A stretch of DNA of 64,000 nt from Chloranthus sessilifolius (Eukaryota; Streptophyta; Magnoliopsida; Chloranthales; Chloranthaceae): assembly GCA_021018995.1 (NCBI GenBank), contig CM037585.1, positions 124,834,831 through 124,898,830 of the forward strand. Reading direction: 5' to 3'. The notes below the pieces were generated by a model, which had not been told where the DNA came from, did not search any database, and saw only the letters and a list, made by a program, of their open reading frames with translations. The stretch's first letter is position 1, and every line of letters begins with the position of its first letter. Positions 1-11,618 of the stretch are shown in pieces. The position numbers were made by a program, and so were the translations under genes.

Positions 1-1108
1 AATAAAAAACGGATTGTCTGATAAGTGAGACATAATCTCAAGATCTATTGTGTGGAAGATCAGGGTGAAAAATTATCTCCATTGTCTAATATGAATCAAT
101 CAATGATTTTCAAGGGGTCTGAGACGTGGTCACCTTTAAAGAATGTGTAGGCGCAATAGAGGTACCCATCTTTCATCTCCAAAAGTAGATCTCTTCACAC
201 ATTCATTTAAGTGCTAAGACAGTTGACTTTTTAAATTGAAAATTATTTTTCGACCCCACAGATCTTGAGATTGTGGTCCTAAATTAAAAAAATTCGTTAA
301 TTTTGACTAAATTTTGTTAAATTCGTCAAAATTGATGAAATTTTTGCAATTTCAGATAATTTCATCAAAATTTGTCTCTATGGCTTGCGCCCCACGTACC
401 TAGATGAAAATTATGATTCCGCCACTGGAGAGAGAGGTGAAATTTTGTATTAATTAGATAAATCGATTTCAGGGTTATATATAATAGGATAGTAGGGATC
501 TTTTGTAAATTCATACAAGTGACGAGAGGGTATATGGTTTGAAATTATTTACACAAGAGTTTAAAGTAAGAAGGTATTTTTAGAATTTCACCCGAAGCAT
601 GTCAACTGGCATGTGACACTTTGGTTACTTACTCTAGTTTCGAAAGCCTAGAAAACTGCAAAAGCATGCTTTCTAAAACTGTTGGGATTGGGATAATGTT
701 CTAAAACTATTTGAAAGTAGGCATATTTTTCTAAATTGCTCTAAATTTCTACTATCTTCTAACATAGATAAATATAGAAAAGTATTGAGATATTAAACTT
801 ACTTCCTATCTTGCTCATTTTTTATCATATGCATCAAATTTGCTCTAATCTTCAAAACTAATTTAGCAAATCAATCAATCAATGATAGCTATGATTAGAT
901 AAAATAATTATGCTTTGGATATATTCATTTGAAACTATTGGAGGTTTCTAAATAATAGGGTGACTAATAAGTTAGATAAAATAACATGTATCTTCATCTC
1001 CTTAATTATGGAGAATAGAGATATCTATATAGTGAAAATTTTAAATTTATCTAAAGACATTTACATATGCATGTAGATGTACTCCTGCACTAGATATATC
1101 AATCTCAA
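1..1108. other. AT-rich intergenic stretch, no gene seen
   Basis: No credible reading frame or recognisable domain is visible on either strand. The sequence is AT-rich with scattered homopolymers. It lies outside the long LTR whose terminal CA/TG boundary is placed at 1,109. Confidence 0.5.
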
Positions 1109-1657
1109 TGTCACGCCCCTCGCACCCCTCGGCCTCCGCAATCCGTGACGACGGTGCCGAGCCGGTGTGGGCGCGCGACGCACACAATCATTATTTGTAT
1201 TCATATTCATGTTCATATATTTCTATTTCAACTTCTTACGTCATTTCTCTTTCTTAAAACCCGTGAATTTTCACATATATATTTTTTCTTTAAAATAAAT
1301 ATTGCGGGAAATACTTAAAGTGCAGAAACTGTTGATTTCATTTATCAAAGTAGTCGCAGAAACATTAGTTAAATGCTATCGATTTAACTTTCCATTTTTG
1401 TTAACCTGATCGGGAATGTTTTGATTTACAACTTGATCGTAACAATTTCAAACGAGTACAAAAGTATAAAGCAAAAGATTCTTCCCAAATAAAACATTAA
1501 ATGATCCATGTCTTTCAACTTTCAATACAAAGATATATTATAATTTTTTTAAAGTACTGGACTTGTCACAAAACCAACAAAACTAAAGTAAAGAAAAGAT
1601 CCCAAATAAATCAAAGGTGCAGGTGCTGACAACTCTATAGACAAAATGAGCTTAACT

Positions 1658-1783
1658 TACTACAAAAATAAGACTATTAGCGGCAACAAAAAACTGCCAC
1701 TAATAGTCTTTAATAGTTTTTTCTTAGTTGTGGCAGTTTTTTGGAGTAAAAAACTGCCGCTAATAATCTATTTTTTTATAGTG
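1658..1783. mobile_element. CACTA-type MITE, about 126 bp
   Basis: The ends are inverted: TACTACAAAAATAAGACTAT on the left, and CACTATAAAAAAATAGATTA read inward from the right, each followed by ATTAGCGGCA. The interior is a hairpin of ACTGCC/GGCAGT subterminal repeats, as in CACTA (En/Spm) derivatives. It has no coding capacity. One terminal C appears changed to T on the left. No clean 3 bp target duplication is seen. Confidence 0.7.
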
Positions 1784-2738
1784 CCTATCAACTCGTTGAT
1801 CGCTTCTGGATCCTTCCTTGCTCAACTCCTCTAACTCAGGCTAGGTGGCTACCGATTGGCCTCTGAAATTTTTGGGTCATGAAACGACCATAAGCGATGA
1901 AGCTCAATAAAGTCTTAGTTAATTTTATAATGAGTTTTTAGTACAAGTAGTATAAGAACATTCCATAGGTGCAAGTGCAAGTGGTTTCAGCAATTGTGAT
2001 AGCATAATCAAGCAAGATTAGACAAATCAGAAATTCTATGTGCAATTAGCATAAGTAATTTCTTATCTAACAAGAAGGTAATCACCTATAATAAGGGTAG
2101 TAGTTCATGATGTGCAATTCATAACTAAAGCAGGAAATAAAGAGATTTATAATCTAAACATAGAAAGTTATTCGGCAGATTACTTGCAACAACATTAGCT
2201 AGAAAAAGACTGACAATTATGATATAACAAGCACAAAGTTACAAGTTTCATTACGATTTTTTCGAAATTATCAACTGTAATTTAGATTATTTTAAATATT
2301 ATGTGTTTATCATTAAGTTCAATATTTATGGGTTAATTAGTAGTATCTTTTTATTAATTCGGTGTTGATATCAAACACCAATCATGGCCATGTATTATGT
2401 ATGCCAATATTTGTGCAAACAAAGGTCGGTACTCTCCGCCCTTTAGTCAATCAAGAAAATGATCAATGACCCTATTGGTCTAACTAGATCCAATCCTCAG
2501 CTAATATTTCAATAATCCTTTCATATAAGAGGTGTTCATACGAGCTTGTTCGTGAGAACAACGATCAACTATGTGAGGTTCTATTATGTATTCTGTATGA
2601 TATCATGTTTCCACTTTCAAATTTTCAGTATTTGTTGTAATATTCAAACTTTTTGTATTCAAACTTATGTATTCTATACATGTTTTCAAAATGTTGTATT
2701 CCATATATTTCTGTATTTTATGTTCTGCATTTCAAATT

Positions 2739-2912
2739 TCTGTATTCTATACCCCAAGTTCTGAGGATTTGTATTCACATTTTTGTATTTTATACCCCAA
2801 TTTCTGAGATTTTGTATTCACATTTTTGTATTCTATACCCCAATTTCTAAGGTTCTGTATTCACTCTTCTTTATTCTAGACCCCAATTTTTGAGGTTATG
2901 TATTCACATTTC
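2739..2912. repeat. Tandem repeat, about 43 bp unit, four copies
   Basis: Units starting near 2,739, 2,782, 2,825 and 2,869 share the phrase TATACCCCAATTTCTGAGG followed by TTGTATTCACATTT. Looser ATTCAAA/TGTTCAAGCATGTCACT repeats continue to about 3,380. The block lies inside the long left LTR. Confidence 0.75.
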
Positions 2913-3684
2913 TGTATTTTATACATGTTTCAAGATTCCGTCTTTCATATAGTGTATTCAAAATTTTTATATTCTGTACATGTTTCGAGATTTTGTCTTT
3001 CATATACTGTATTCAAAATTTTGAATTCTATATTCAGTATTCAAAATTTACTTATTTCTAGAAGTTCAAACTCATTTTCAATCATATCACTAAACTTTAT
3101 TTATCAATCATATGATTCAAGCATTTCATTCAAAATCAAAATCTGTATCCTATATTTAGTATTCAAATTCATGTTCAAGCATGTCACTGTTCTTTATCTA
3201 TCAATCATTTTATTCAAGCAATGCATTCAAAATCAGAATATGCATCCTATATTCAGTATCTTACAAGTTCCAAACTCATGTTCAAACATGTCACTATTCT
3301 TTTGATTCAAACAATGCATTTAAGAATAAGAATCTGTATCCTATATTAATTATTCAAATTCATATTCAAGCATGTCCAAGTAGAAGTGAGGTCCGAGTTT
3401 TAAATCATATGATTTAATCCTAAGGGAGGATCTCATCGGTTTACATTTATATCAAGTGTTACCTTGGTTTAAAGTCCAATGGGGACTTATGTTTATCGTT
3501 GTCGATAAAGATAAAACTCGGTTGTCTTTAACGAAGGCACCAAGGTTCCTATTTCTAAGAGTTTTATTTATTTGAACTATGTCCATTAACTGATTGTTCA
3601 TTGACGGGTCAATTATCTTATGATTTTGGGAATGGGCCATGGGTCCATCCTATTCTTAATAGAAACTTATCCGGGTCTTGGGTC

Positions 3685-3830
3685 CAATGAGTTATGGTTC
3701 CAATGAATTATGGGTCCAATGAGTTCAATGAGCTACGAGTTCAATGAGCTATGGATCCAATGGGTCCAATGAGTTATGGGTCTAATGGGTCCAATGAGTC
3801 CAATGAGTTATAGGTCCAATGGGTTATCCC
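3685..3830. repeat. Short tandem repeat of GGTCCAATGAGTTATG type
   Basis: The phrase GGTCCAATGAGTTATG and shortened forms recur about eight times in roughly 145 bp. This is a degenerate minisatellite inside the long left LTR. Confidence 0.7.
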
Positions 3831-5289
3831 CTATGTGATTTGGGCTTTTACTAGATTTGGATCTAGAGGTTCGGGTCATTCTAATGTTTGGGCTAGTTGT
3901 ATTTATCCATTAAGGGCCTTTTGGGCTGTGCTCGTATCTTAGAAAATCATTTAAGATTTATCGAGTCATGGGTTGGGCCTTTTAACAAAGCATCTTATTC
4001 ACTTTACTAATCCTATTTACTATGGATTTGGTATTTGGGCTTTATTGGGTCATCAAAAGATTAGACCGGGCTTTTGACTTGGTTGACCAAGTTCACATGG
4101 GTCTTATCACAACTTAGCTTCATAGTGACCATATGATCGGACATTTCCCAAATAGCCACAGGTTTCGGGTCACTAATTGTTTGCTGGTGCTACTCTATTC
4201 GTCGGACATCAATTTATCTAAAGGTGTCGGATTAGGTTTGAAGAGTCATCTGATCAAGTCTAAAATTCTGAACACAATTACATTTTTCGAAAACCATTTT
4301 CTTTTTTGGAAATCATTTTTATAGAAATCACTATTCTTACAATCCATTCGATCAAACTTTCAAGTTCTAGTCACCATACAATATTTATAGCCTAAGTGAC
4401 CAAATTTTGGGCTTTCATCGGTAAGCTATTGATCACTGTTGATCATTCATGATCAAAGTTGGTAATGAGTTTCCAAAATTGGGAATCTCATCGAACCCTC
4501 AGTCTATCAAAATGGTCAAACTTTGATCTAAAGACTATCTAGTAGTCCCGATTAAAAATTAGTGACATCAAATCTATATATCGAATCTATTCCTATCCAT
4601 GCATGTATTACCATTGAATTTTTATGATCAAACTTTCAAAGGTCTATCATATCATTCTAAGATTCACTAATTCTTTTATACTTATCAAATAATTAAACTC
4701 ACAATCAAAATCTCATAAGCAAATCAAGCATTTAACCATATGTTTCATGCAAATTGAGCTATCTATCAAGACTATCAATCGTGACCATCCGATAGGGCAA
4801 TTATCAAACTAATAATCGGGCTAAAATTTTCTGACATGTAACTTATAATTGTCAGTATATTACAGCCGCAGGACATATCAAAAATTTGTTCTAATTCTAT
4901 AAGCAATCATGCAAAGATTTCAATGTTAATTCCAAGGTATTTACCAATCAAACAATCTAAGACCATTCATCTAATCATGATCAAACCAGATTGTGATGAT
5001 TAAATTCTAAGATCTCACATGAAAAATTCATTAAAATAAGCTTATAATCTTAGGTCAAGATGTCTATAAAATTTCTATGCAAAGAAATCAAGACTATGCT
5101 ATACTATACTATGCATTAGAGCAACCTGCATCAATAATCATTCAATTGACCTAGAATTCCGTGATAAATATGATGAATTCCAGAGATAAAAATTATAAAT
5201 TTGTGACCTACATCACATATGTTTATCGTCCATGAAGATCAATTAATCTACTTTATATAGTATGATCAAAGAGAGTCAAAATTTCAACA

Positions 5290-6180
5290 TTTCTACACAT
5301 TAGTCCATTGTAATCATGGTTGACCACATCATGACCATTGGATGGCCTTGCATAATCATGTAGATCACATGAATGGTATCCTAGGTTACTGGTCCAACAT
5401 GTATTTAAAAACTTTCAAAGCTTTCAAACCAAAAACCCTTTTTATGTTACAAAACTTTCCAGAAAAATCTAAAGAAATTCCATGTTTTCTAAGTTTTGAC
5501 TTTGGTCAATCTAGACCATTGGATGGCCTTGCATGATCATGTAGATCACATGCATGGCATCCAATACCACTGGTATATAATACCATTCCAGAATATTCAA
5601 AGGTTCAAATAAAAAATCCTATTCTATCATTTTAAAACTCAAGAAATCCAAGCTATATTCCAAAAATTGATTGGTTAATTTGACCTTTGTGGACCAATCT
5701 TGACCATTGGATGACCTAGCATGATCATGTAGATCACATGCATAGCCTCCAAAATCTCAGGTTTAATATATCATCCCAGAAAATTTAAAAATTATGAATA
5801 AAAATCTCATTTTATCTTATAAAAATCCAAGCCAAATTAGAAAATTGCTTTGTTTGACCTCAAGGGTCAATCTAGGCCATTGGATGGCCTCGCATTATCA
5901 TGTAGATCACATGCATGGCCTCCAATATCCCAGGTCTAATATTCCATCTCAGATTTACACAAAACTTTGAATAAAAATTACATTTCAAATTAGAAAATGC
6001 AAAAAAAAAACTTGTAAATTCCTATACTAGAGTGGCCTTAGCCTACATGGGCATTCTAGACCATTGGATGACCTTGCATGATTATGTAGATCACATGCAT
6101 GGCCTCCAATATTCTGGTCTTGTATGTGCATATAATCATCCCAGAATTTGAGTTCTAAAAACTCAAGAAAAATCAAGGGA
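5290..6180. repeat. Five tandem copies of a ~182 bp unit in the long LTR
   Basis: The phrase ACCATTGGATG followed by GCATGATCATGTAGATCACA recurs at about 5,333, 5,516, 5,702, 5,877 and 6,058, giving spacings of about 174-186 bp. The rest of each unit is more diverged. The conserved core holds the palindromes CATGATCATG and CATGCATG. Confidence 0.85.
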
Positions 6181-7010
6181 ATCTATGGCTAAAATTCTAT
6201 ACTATCAAGACTAAAAAAATGCCCAACAAGCACTAACTGAAACTTTACCTTGCTAGCTCTCTCCTTGCTTGCTGGTTTGCTCTAAGTTCTTTGGTGGAAA
6301 GGGCTGAGAAAATGTCCAAACAAAACTATGTGAAGCTAGAGAGAAAATGGGATAGAATGATGGTGGTGGATTGAAGTTTTAATGGTTGAAATGGGTAGGC
6401 AAAATTTTAAAATCCTAGAGCTCTAATCGAGGTCTAATGGAGGTGGAAGAGAGGAAGAAGAAGATGAATAGTGAAATGAGAGCCCTCCCTAAGAAATTCA
6501 AAATTTGCAATGGGACTAGGAGATATGAGGCTACACCATTGTGCCATGTAGCACTCCAATTCTTCCCAAGGCTAACTCTCCACTTCGCCACTCTCTCTCT
6601 CTCTCTCTCCTCTAAGATTTCATGCACCCAAAGAGTGGACCCTCTTTGACTTCACACCAACCATACATTATGTCTTAGCTTGTCTTTTTGTGGTCTTCAA
6701 GACCCTTAAAGTTTGTGAATTTCTAAAGTCTCTCAAATCATGTGGTGCATGCAATTAAATGCATCTTACACCGTAGATTTTCCCAATGTAAAATACATGG
6801 TGTAAGATGGGTCAAATCTTGGTCAAATTAACCAATAGCTAGGATTTGCTAGAGATTTAAAATATTCAAATTTCTAATTCCAAAAATTATAAATTTTAAT
6901 TAATATTTCCCTTGGGCTTTAATTTAAATTACAAGAATTGTCACTGTCTAATGCAAATCATAAATACACAACTTTATGTGTTAGTACATCTAAGGGGTTC
7001 TATTTTATGG

Positions 7011-7240
7011 CACTACGTGAAAAAGCCAAAAAAACTACTGCCTTTAACAGTGATTTTTTCAAAAAATCATTGCCTTTGATAGTGGTTTTTTTTCCAAAAA
7101 TCACTGCCCTAAACAATTGTAAAAAAATGAGTAGTTTTTTTTTACCACTATAAAAGACAGTGGTTTATGAACTTCAACAACAACTGCTCTTAACAGTCAT
7201 AGAAAAACCACTGCTTTTAGCTGTGGTTTTTTATGCAAAT
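7011..7240. repeat. CACTA left terminus with subterminal repeats
   Basis: After the CACTACGTG end, the motif (A)CTGCCTTTAACAGTG and its complement recur about six times in both orientations, separated by T-runs. In the CACTA superfamily such subterminal repeats bind the transposase TnpA. Here they can only act in trans. Confidence 0.75.
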
Positions 7241-8338
7241 TTTTTAAATATATATATATAAATTACGTCGACGATTTTTAATACATTTTTTTTTAAATAA
7301 TATTTTTTTAATGCTTTTTTTAATGCAATTTTTATAATGCTTTTTGTAATGCTTTTTTTAAACTCAAATGCAAATCATTCAATGTCATTAATAAAAAAAA
7401 TAGATGTCCAATTCTTTTATTCAAACAAAAGGTTGCATCTCAACCTATGATCCGACCTTTCGAATCAACCAAATATTTTAAACTGTATATGCCCAATCCT
7501 TTTATTCAAATAAAAAGAAAAAGAAAAGAAAGAAAGTTAACAATTTAAGGACCCCACGTCCCATTTTCAAAATTTAAAAAAAATTAAAAAAATTTGCTTC
7601 GCCTCTCCTACCAAGTATCCCCGTCCCCTAGTGATCCGTTTGAGGTGAGCTTCAAATCGAAAAGTTTCGCCTGAAATCAAAAGGAGAACATCATTAAATT
7701 GAGATATTGATAACTTCTATCTAAGGAGTCCTCATCTAATAGGTCGAGTTGAAAATATTAACATGTTATATAAATAGGTTGTATTCAAGTTAACCGAAAC
7801 CCGACTCGAACCCAACCTGGTACTTGTTTGCTACACAATATATAGGTATATCATTCTTTTAACAGATCCAGGTCAGGTCCAAAAGTGGATAACAGGTCGG
7901 GGTCCAAAACTAGAAATGCAATTAAACCTATGAATCAAGAATGAGTACAGAAAAAGTACATGATCCTGATAAATACATATGATAAAACACAGACTTATAG
8001 AAAATACTGAAAATTTCAATTTAACGGTAATGATAAGTATAAAAAGAAGTACAAATTTATATAAATACCAACAGCAGGCATAAATATAAAAAGAAATACA
8101 AATTTTATCACCATACCCATGGTGTACAAATGTGGGCGCTCGACCCTCCCATTCATCACGCTCCTCGAAACATGCCAACGAGTGCATATGGGCATGGGGA
8201 AGTGCCAATTGATGATTCTATGTTTGATTTATAAGATAACAATAAATAAGCAAAGGAAAAGAATGACAATATCATCATAATTAAAATCCACAACAAAGCT
8301 CTTAAATGGCTACTGCAGAGATGAAAATATGATCCAAC

Positions 8339-8418
8339 CTTATCAAAATCGTCACCACCCAAATGTGCGTCCCCAAAGGTAGAAAGCACCTCAAAAACTA
8401 TATCACCAACCTCAAGAA
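8339..8418 (-). pseudogene. Captured exon of a plastid-type HSP70
   Basis: The minus strand reads [20 protein letters not shown] followed by GGDDFDK. This is the nucleotide-binding-domain segment of stromal cpHsc70; the family has LEVGDGVFEVLST and [12 protein letters not shown]. The 80 bp exon is bounded by TTGTAG upstream and AAG|GTTGG downstream, matching a splice acceptor and donor. Only this exon was recognised, so it cannot make a chaperone. The plastid rather than mitochondrial or ER origin is inferred from LSTxGD and GGDDFDK. It lies inside the Pack-CACTA, about 140 bp from the MOM1-like fragment. Confidence 0.75.
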
Positions 8419-8555
8419 CTACAATTCAGGAAACCAAGAAATTAAAATAACACTAATGCCAAGTAATCACAGAATAGACCACAAGCACCTACATAATGTA
8501 TAATATAAGATGCTCAACTACCTTTTAAATTATAGAAATAGAAAAAATACTCAAC

Positions 8556-8621
8556 CTCTGGACAACCTTTGGTGAGCAATGTTTGCAAAGACTCATCCAG
8601 AAAATAGGGATGGTCACAACA
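8556..8621 (-). pseudogene. Captured exon of a MOM1-like SNF2/CHD helicase
   Basis: A 66 bp in-phase exon reads CCDHPYFLDESLQTLLTKGC then PE. It has an acceptor (TTCTTGACAG) before it and a donor (GAG|GTTGAG) after it. The CCDHPY core is the plant variant of the RKCCNHPY motif of SNF2 helicases, and the DESLQTLLTKG continuation is what I recall from plant MOM1-type silencing proteins. The assignment to MOM1 rather than another SNF2 family member is from memory. It is a fragment within the Pack-CACTA. Confidence 0.55.
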
Positions 8622-8666
8622 CTGTCAAGAAATCTGTATTAGTTAAATCCAAAAAGCTGCAAATAT

Positions 8667-8936
8667 CACTATAAAAAAAAGAACATACGTCGATGGCTGG
8701 CAGCTGTCGGCGTAGAGCACTCTCGTCGTCGGTAAAAACCAGCGCTGACGGCTTCAAGCCGACAACAATACTTGAGGCTAAATACCTACAACGGCTTCTA
8801 CGCACGTCTCGGCAAGATAGGGTTGGTTCAACGCCGGCCAGAGCGTCGACATAGGGTTGTTTTTTTTTTTTTTTAATTTATTTTCTCACCTACGCCGACG
8901 GCGTCAAGCTTCAGCTGTCGGTGTTTTTTTTATAAA
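8667..8936. mobile_element. CACTA-type MITE nested inside the Pack-CACTA
   Basis: It starts CACTATAAAAAAAAG and ends with a T-run plus TATA, the near-complement of that start. The interior has inverted CAGCTGTCGGCG and CCGTCGGCGTAGG repeats at the two ends. The last three bases of the right terminus are eroded. It lies just upstream of the MOM1-like exon and is younger than the capture event. Confidence 0.6.
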
Positions 8937-8938
8937 AA

Positions 8939-8951
8939 ATATATATATAAA

Positions 8952-8982
<31 letters not shown>
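8939..8982. repeat. AT dinucleotide repeat
   Basis: A run of AT/TA with two AAAT interruptions directly follows the nested MITE. Confidence 0.9.
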
Positions 8983-8983
<1 letters not shown>

Positions 8984-9420
8984 TAATAATCATAATAAAA
9001 TAGGCCCCACTAATAAATGGGCTGTCCTGGCCCAATTAGTAATCAGGTTGGGTATGGGGTAGGTTCTAAAGGCCCAATTACTCAAGTTTCCGATAGAGGA
9101 TTACAGAGACCTAAAATCTAAAAAGGTTAGTTTTTTATGGAATTTAATAGCTAAAAAGTTGTACCACCTAGATAAAGCAGGTGATAAGAGTCAATGGCTT
9201 AAAGCAGTCCTATAAGTACAGCTGCAATATTTTGTTGCCTACAGAATTTAACTTTGCTTTAATAAGAAAACCTTCTAAATCAAACACAAAACGAACTAAG
9301 TCTGCTACTGACCCTTAAATCAGAGCCTTTACAAGCAGGTGTAACAGAGCATAAACATAGACCATAAATGAAAATCCTTGAGGATGAGGAAGAATATTGA
9401 TCAAGGTCAATAGTAGGTAC

Positions 9421-9846
9421 CTCATTTGCATTAAAAAACCCTGGATTTGCAATGCAAGTTATCTGGATTGGAGAATACAAAATTTCAATGAGAAACCACT
9501 ATAACCACAATTAGATTATAAAAAGGGAAATCGAAGATAGAATTGTAATAAAAGATCAACTTTTAAATCCAGTGAAAGGTATATATACTTGATGCTTAAG
9601 ATCTTCTTAGAGATGGTTATCAAATGCAGGCTGCAAAACCAATATTAACAACTTAAATCATAGGAGCATCCATCAAAAAAATAAATTTAATCTTAATTTC
9701 AGGATTAAATAAAAGGAAAAAAATAGATATGATAAGTCTAGTAAAAAGAGAACCTAAGGGACAACAAAGTCATGGTTTGCATCACGTGTAGATGGCACAA
9801 TAATCACACGGGCATCTGATTGGTACAGAAAAATGAACTCCAGCAT
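9421..9846 (-). pseudogene. Three captured exons of DNA polymerase alpha subunit B
   Basis: Three minus-strand exons lie in the correct order. 9,754-9,846 reads SDARVIIVPSTRDANHDFVV. 9,589-9,630 contains PAFD and EDLKHQ. 9,421-9,462 reads ITCIANPGFFNANE. They match the conserved POLA2 (primase-associated B subunit) stretch VPSxRDANHDFVFPQPxFD..EDLKHQ..NPGxFxANE. Introns with AG/GT boundaries are kept between them. There is an in-frame stop in the second exon and one at the end of the first. In the family this subunit tethers primase-polymerase alpha at replication origins. Here only a fragment remains, carried by the Pack-CACTA. Confidence 0.8.
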
Positions 9847-10824
9847 CTGATTCAAAGCAATCAACGGTATAAGCACGTGAAACCCGGGTTGAGAAGGAAT
9901 AATCTTGGGTTGAATGTGGCACTAATTTGCATGCTCATAAATAGATATGTGCACATCCAAATATTCACACTTGAGAGTGAATGGGTAGATTGTATATCCT
10001 GTACTAAGTGTTAGATAAGTAGTTATAGTACTACGGAAACCATGCAGTACACTAGGTGCTATCAGAGGAAGGTATGCAATAGTTCCCGCTTGAACAAACT
10101 GCAAGCTGATCTCAACTAAACAAAATGGAGAAAATGATGGATCTTGGAAAACATAATCCACATATCAATACGCTAGTGCGTAGACCAGACTCAAAAGACA
10201 AAACAACAATGATACATATTTAAAATCTACCAGCAGATCTCGGCTTAAAACTTCATAAATGTACAGAATTCACCATAGAGAACCATCAAAACTATAGCTT
10301 TAGCACACCCCCACTCCTAAAATAGGAACACCCAAAATGGAAATGCAAATATCTCCAACTGCTGTAATAGATACCCAATCAACTGAAAAGATGTTAACCG
10401 TTTAGTTTTACCTATACAAGACATCAAAATTTTAACTGCAACAACATAACTCAATAAGTATAAGCATATCTCGACTTTAAAAATAAAATCGTTAATTCAA
10501 CAAACAAAAGTACACAACCATCAAAATTCCACTAGAACAAAAAACAATCTCTTAAAAACAAATCAAATTCTCGAATTCTAGATCTGAAAACGGGATCCGA
10601 GTGACACCAAATCCTAGATCTATAAACCGTAACCATAGATCTAAAAAAAACACTGAAGTTTCCAGTAATCTAAAAATGAAATGTACTAAAATAATAGATC
10701 CAAATGAAGTTACAAGTATCACACGAATCAATGCCAGCTAACATAGATCCAAATGAAGAAACTGAGATAATAATTGAAAGGGATTGAGATGATGAATATG
10801 TAAAATTAGGGTTTGGAAACCAAC

Positions 10825-10870
10825 CTCCGTCGTCTCGATCGTCGTCTTTCTTCATGAGAGGTTGAGCCAT
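10825..10870 (-). pseudogene. Captured first coding exon of gamma-COP
   Basis: The minus strand starts ATG at 10,870 and reads MAQPLMKKDDDRDD, then a donor GGAG|GTTGG. Plant coatomer gamma subunits begin MAQPLVKKDDDxDDE, so this is the conserved N-terminus of that COPI coat protein. The following exon (EYSPF...) is absent, so only the start of the gene was captured. Upstream minus-strand sequence to about 11,400 looks like its leader or promoter. Confidence 0.7.
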
Positions 10871-10898
10871 CGAGAGAGAGGATGCAGAGATCTCTTCA

Positions 10899-11001
10899 GC
10901 ATTCACCAGCTTCCAATCCATCTCAAAATCAACCAAAATGTAACCAAAAACCATATAACATACCTAGATCTGCATTCACCAGCTTCCAATCCATCTCAAA
11001 A
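10899..11001. repeat. Direct repeat of 30 bp in captured gamma-COP leader
   Basis: GCATTCACCAGCTTCCAATC plus CATCTCAAAA occurs at 10,899 and again at 10,972, each followed at some distance by an ACCATATAACA phrase. This is a local duplication in the captured leader. Confidence 0.85.
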
Positions 11002-11274
11002 ACCATATAACAAACCCGGATCCTTCCTGGCCTTCTCCTTTTTCGCAGGTTTTTTTCTCACTCGATCGTTTCCGCCAGCTTTCTTCTTCACGGAAAGCCT
11101 AAATACGAAACAAAAGACAAAGAGATCGAACTGATTTCATATCTAACACTCCAGATCTCAGGATTCATCAATAAAAATGATAAAATTGAGGCAAATTCAT
11201 AGAAATTGGTGAAATAATCAAAGAAAAATGCAAAAAATATGAGAAAACAAGAAAAACTCACTTGACGTCTGTTT

Positions 11275-11400
11275 TTCGGCTGTCTAGGGTTGCGAAGAGG
11301 GAGATGGAGGCTAGGGTTTCGAAGAGGGAGATAGAGCGAGAGAGAGGGGAGGAGGCGGTCTAGGGTTTCCAAGTGGGAGATGGAGCGAGAGAGGGGAGGA
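11275..11400 (-). promoter_or_regulatory. Captured 5' leader with telo-box motifs
   Basis: CTAGGGTTT or CTAGGGTTG occurs at about 11,284, 11,312 and 11,360, each followed by a GAAG/CAAG...GGGAGATGGAGCGAGAGAG repeat. On the minus strand these are AAACCCTAG telo-boxes, common in promoters and leaders of plant housekeeping genes. This fits a captured upstream region of the gamma-COP gene, or of another gene. Confidence 0.45.
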
Positions 11401-11489
11401 GCGGTCTCAGCATTCTTTCTAAATGAGTTAAAAAGGCAAAATGAAATTGAATAGTTTCACGATTTATATTTTGGCGTGGAATCAGGTTA

Positions 11490-11618
11490 ACGAGCGAATT
11501 AAACCACTGTGTTGATATAATAAACAATCGATTTTGGCAGTGGATTAGCATATTACTGTTTGGGCAGTGGCTCTTTTAATATTTGCAAAAGTGGTATTTT
11601 TATCATTTTGACGTAGTG
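11490..11618. repeat. CACTA right terminus with subterminal repeats
   Basis: GGCAGTGG or ACCACTG motifs occur at about 11,504, 11,536 and 11,564, ahead of the terminal TTTTGACGTAGTG. This mirrors the left end of the same element. Confidence 0.75.

Larger units (their letters stand above)
7011..11618. mobile_element. CACTA element carrying host gene fragments (Pack-CACTA)
   Basis: The left end is CACTACGTGAAAA. The right end read inward is CACTACGTCAAAA. Both are flanked by a perfect 3 bp target duplication TGG (7,008-7,010 and 11,619-11,621). Both ends carry subterminal copies of an ACTGCC/GGCAGTGG motif, as expected for CACTA elements. I find no transposase between the ends, so it is non-autonomous. 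The interior instead holds exon-sized pieces of at least four host genes, all on the minus strand and still bounded by splice-like AG/GT dinucleotides. It sits inside the long left LTR and is younger than it. Confidence 0.88.

Noticed and set aside
1-60. Resemblance between the window start and about 63,290-63,350 (ATCTCAAGATC..TTGTG)
   Set aside because: The shared phrase is short and diverged. It may be one old MITE family but the ends cannot be defined.
2546-3417. Overlapping Cys/Phe-rich frames
   Set aside because: They are translations of the 43 bp and TTCAAA-type tandem repeats in the LTR and look like no protein.
8100-8208. Possible further captured exon ([11 protein letters not shown]...)
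   Set aside because: It does not match the next HSP70 exon or another known protein, and the splice-like borders are weak.
9922-10161. Minus-strand frame upstream of the polymerase alpha B exons
   Set aside because: It does not match the upstream part of that subunit or any family I recognise, so it is treated as intron or filler.
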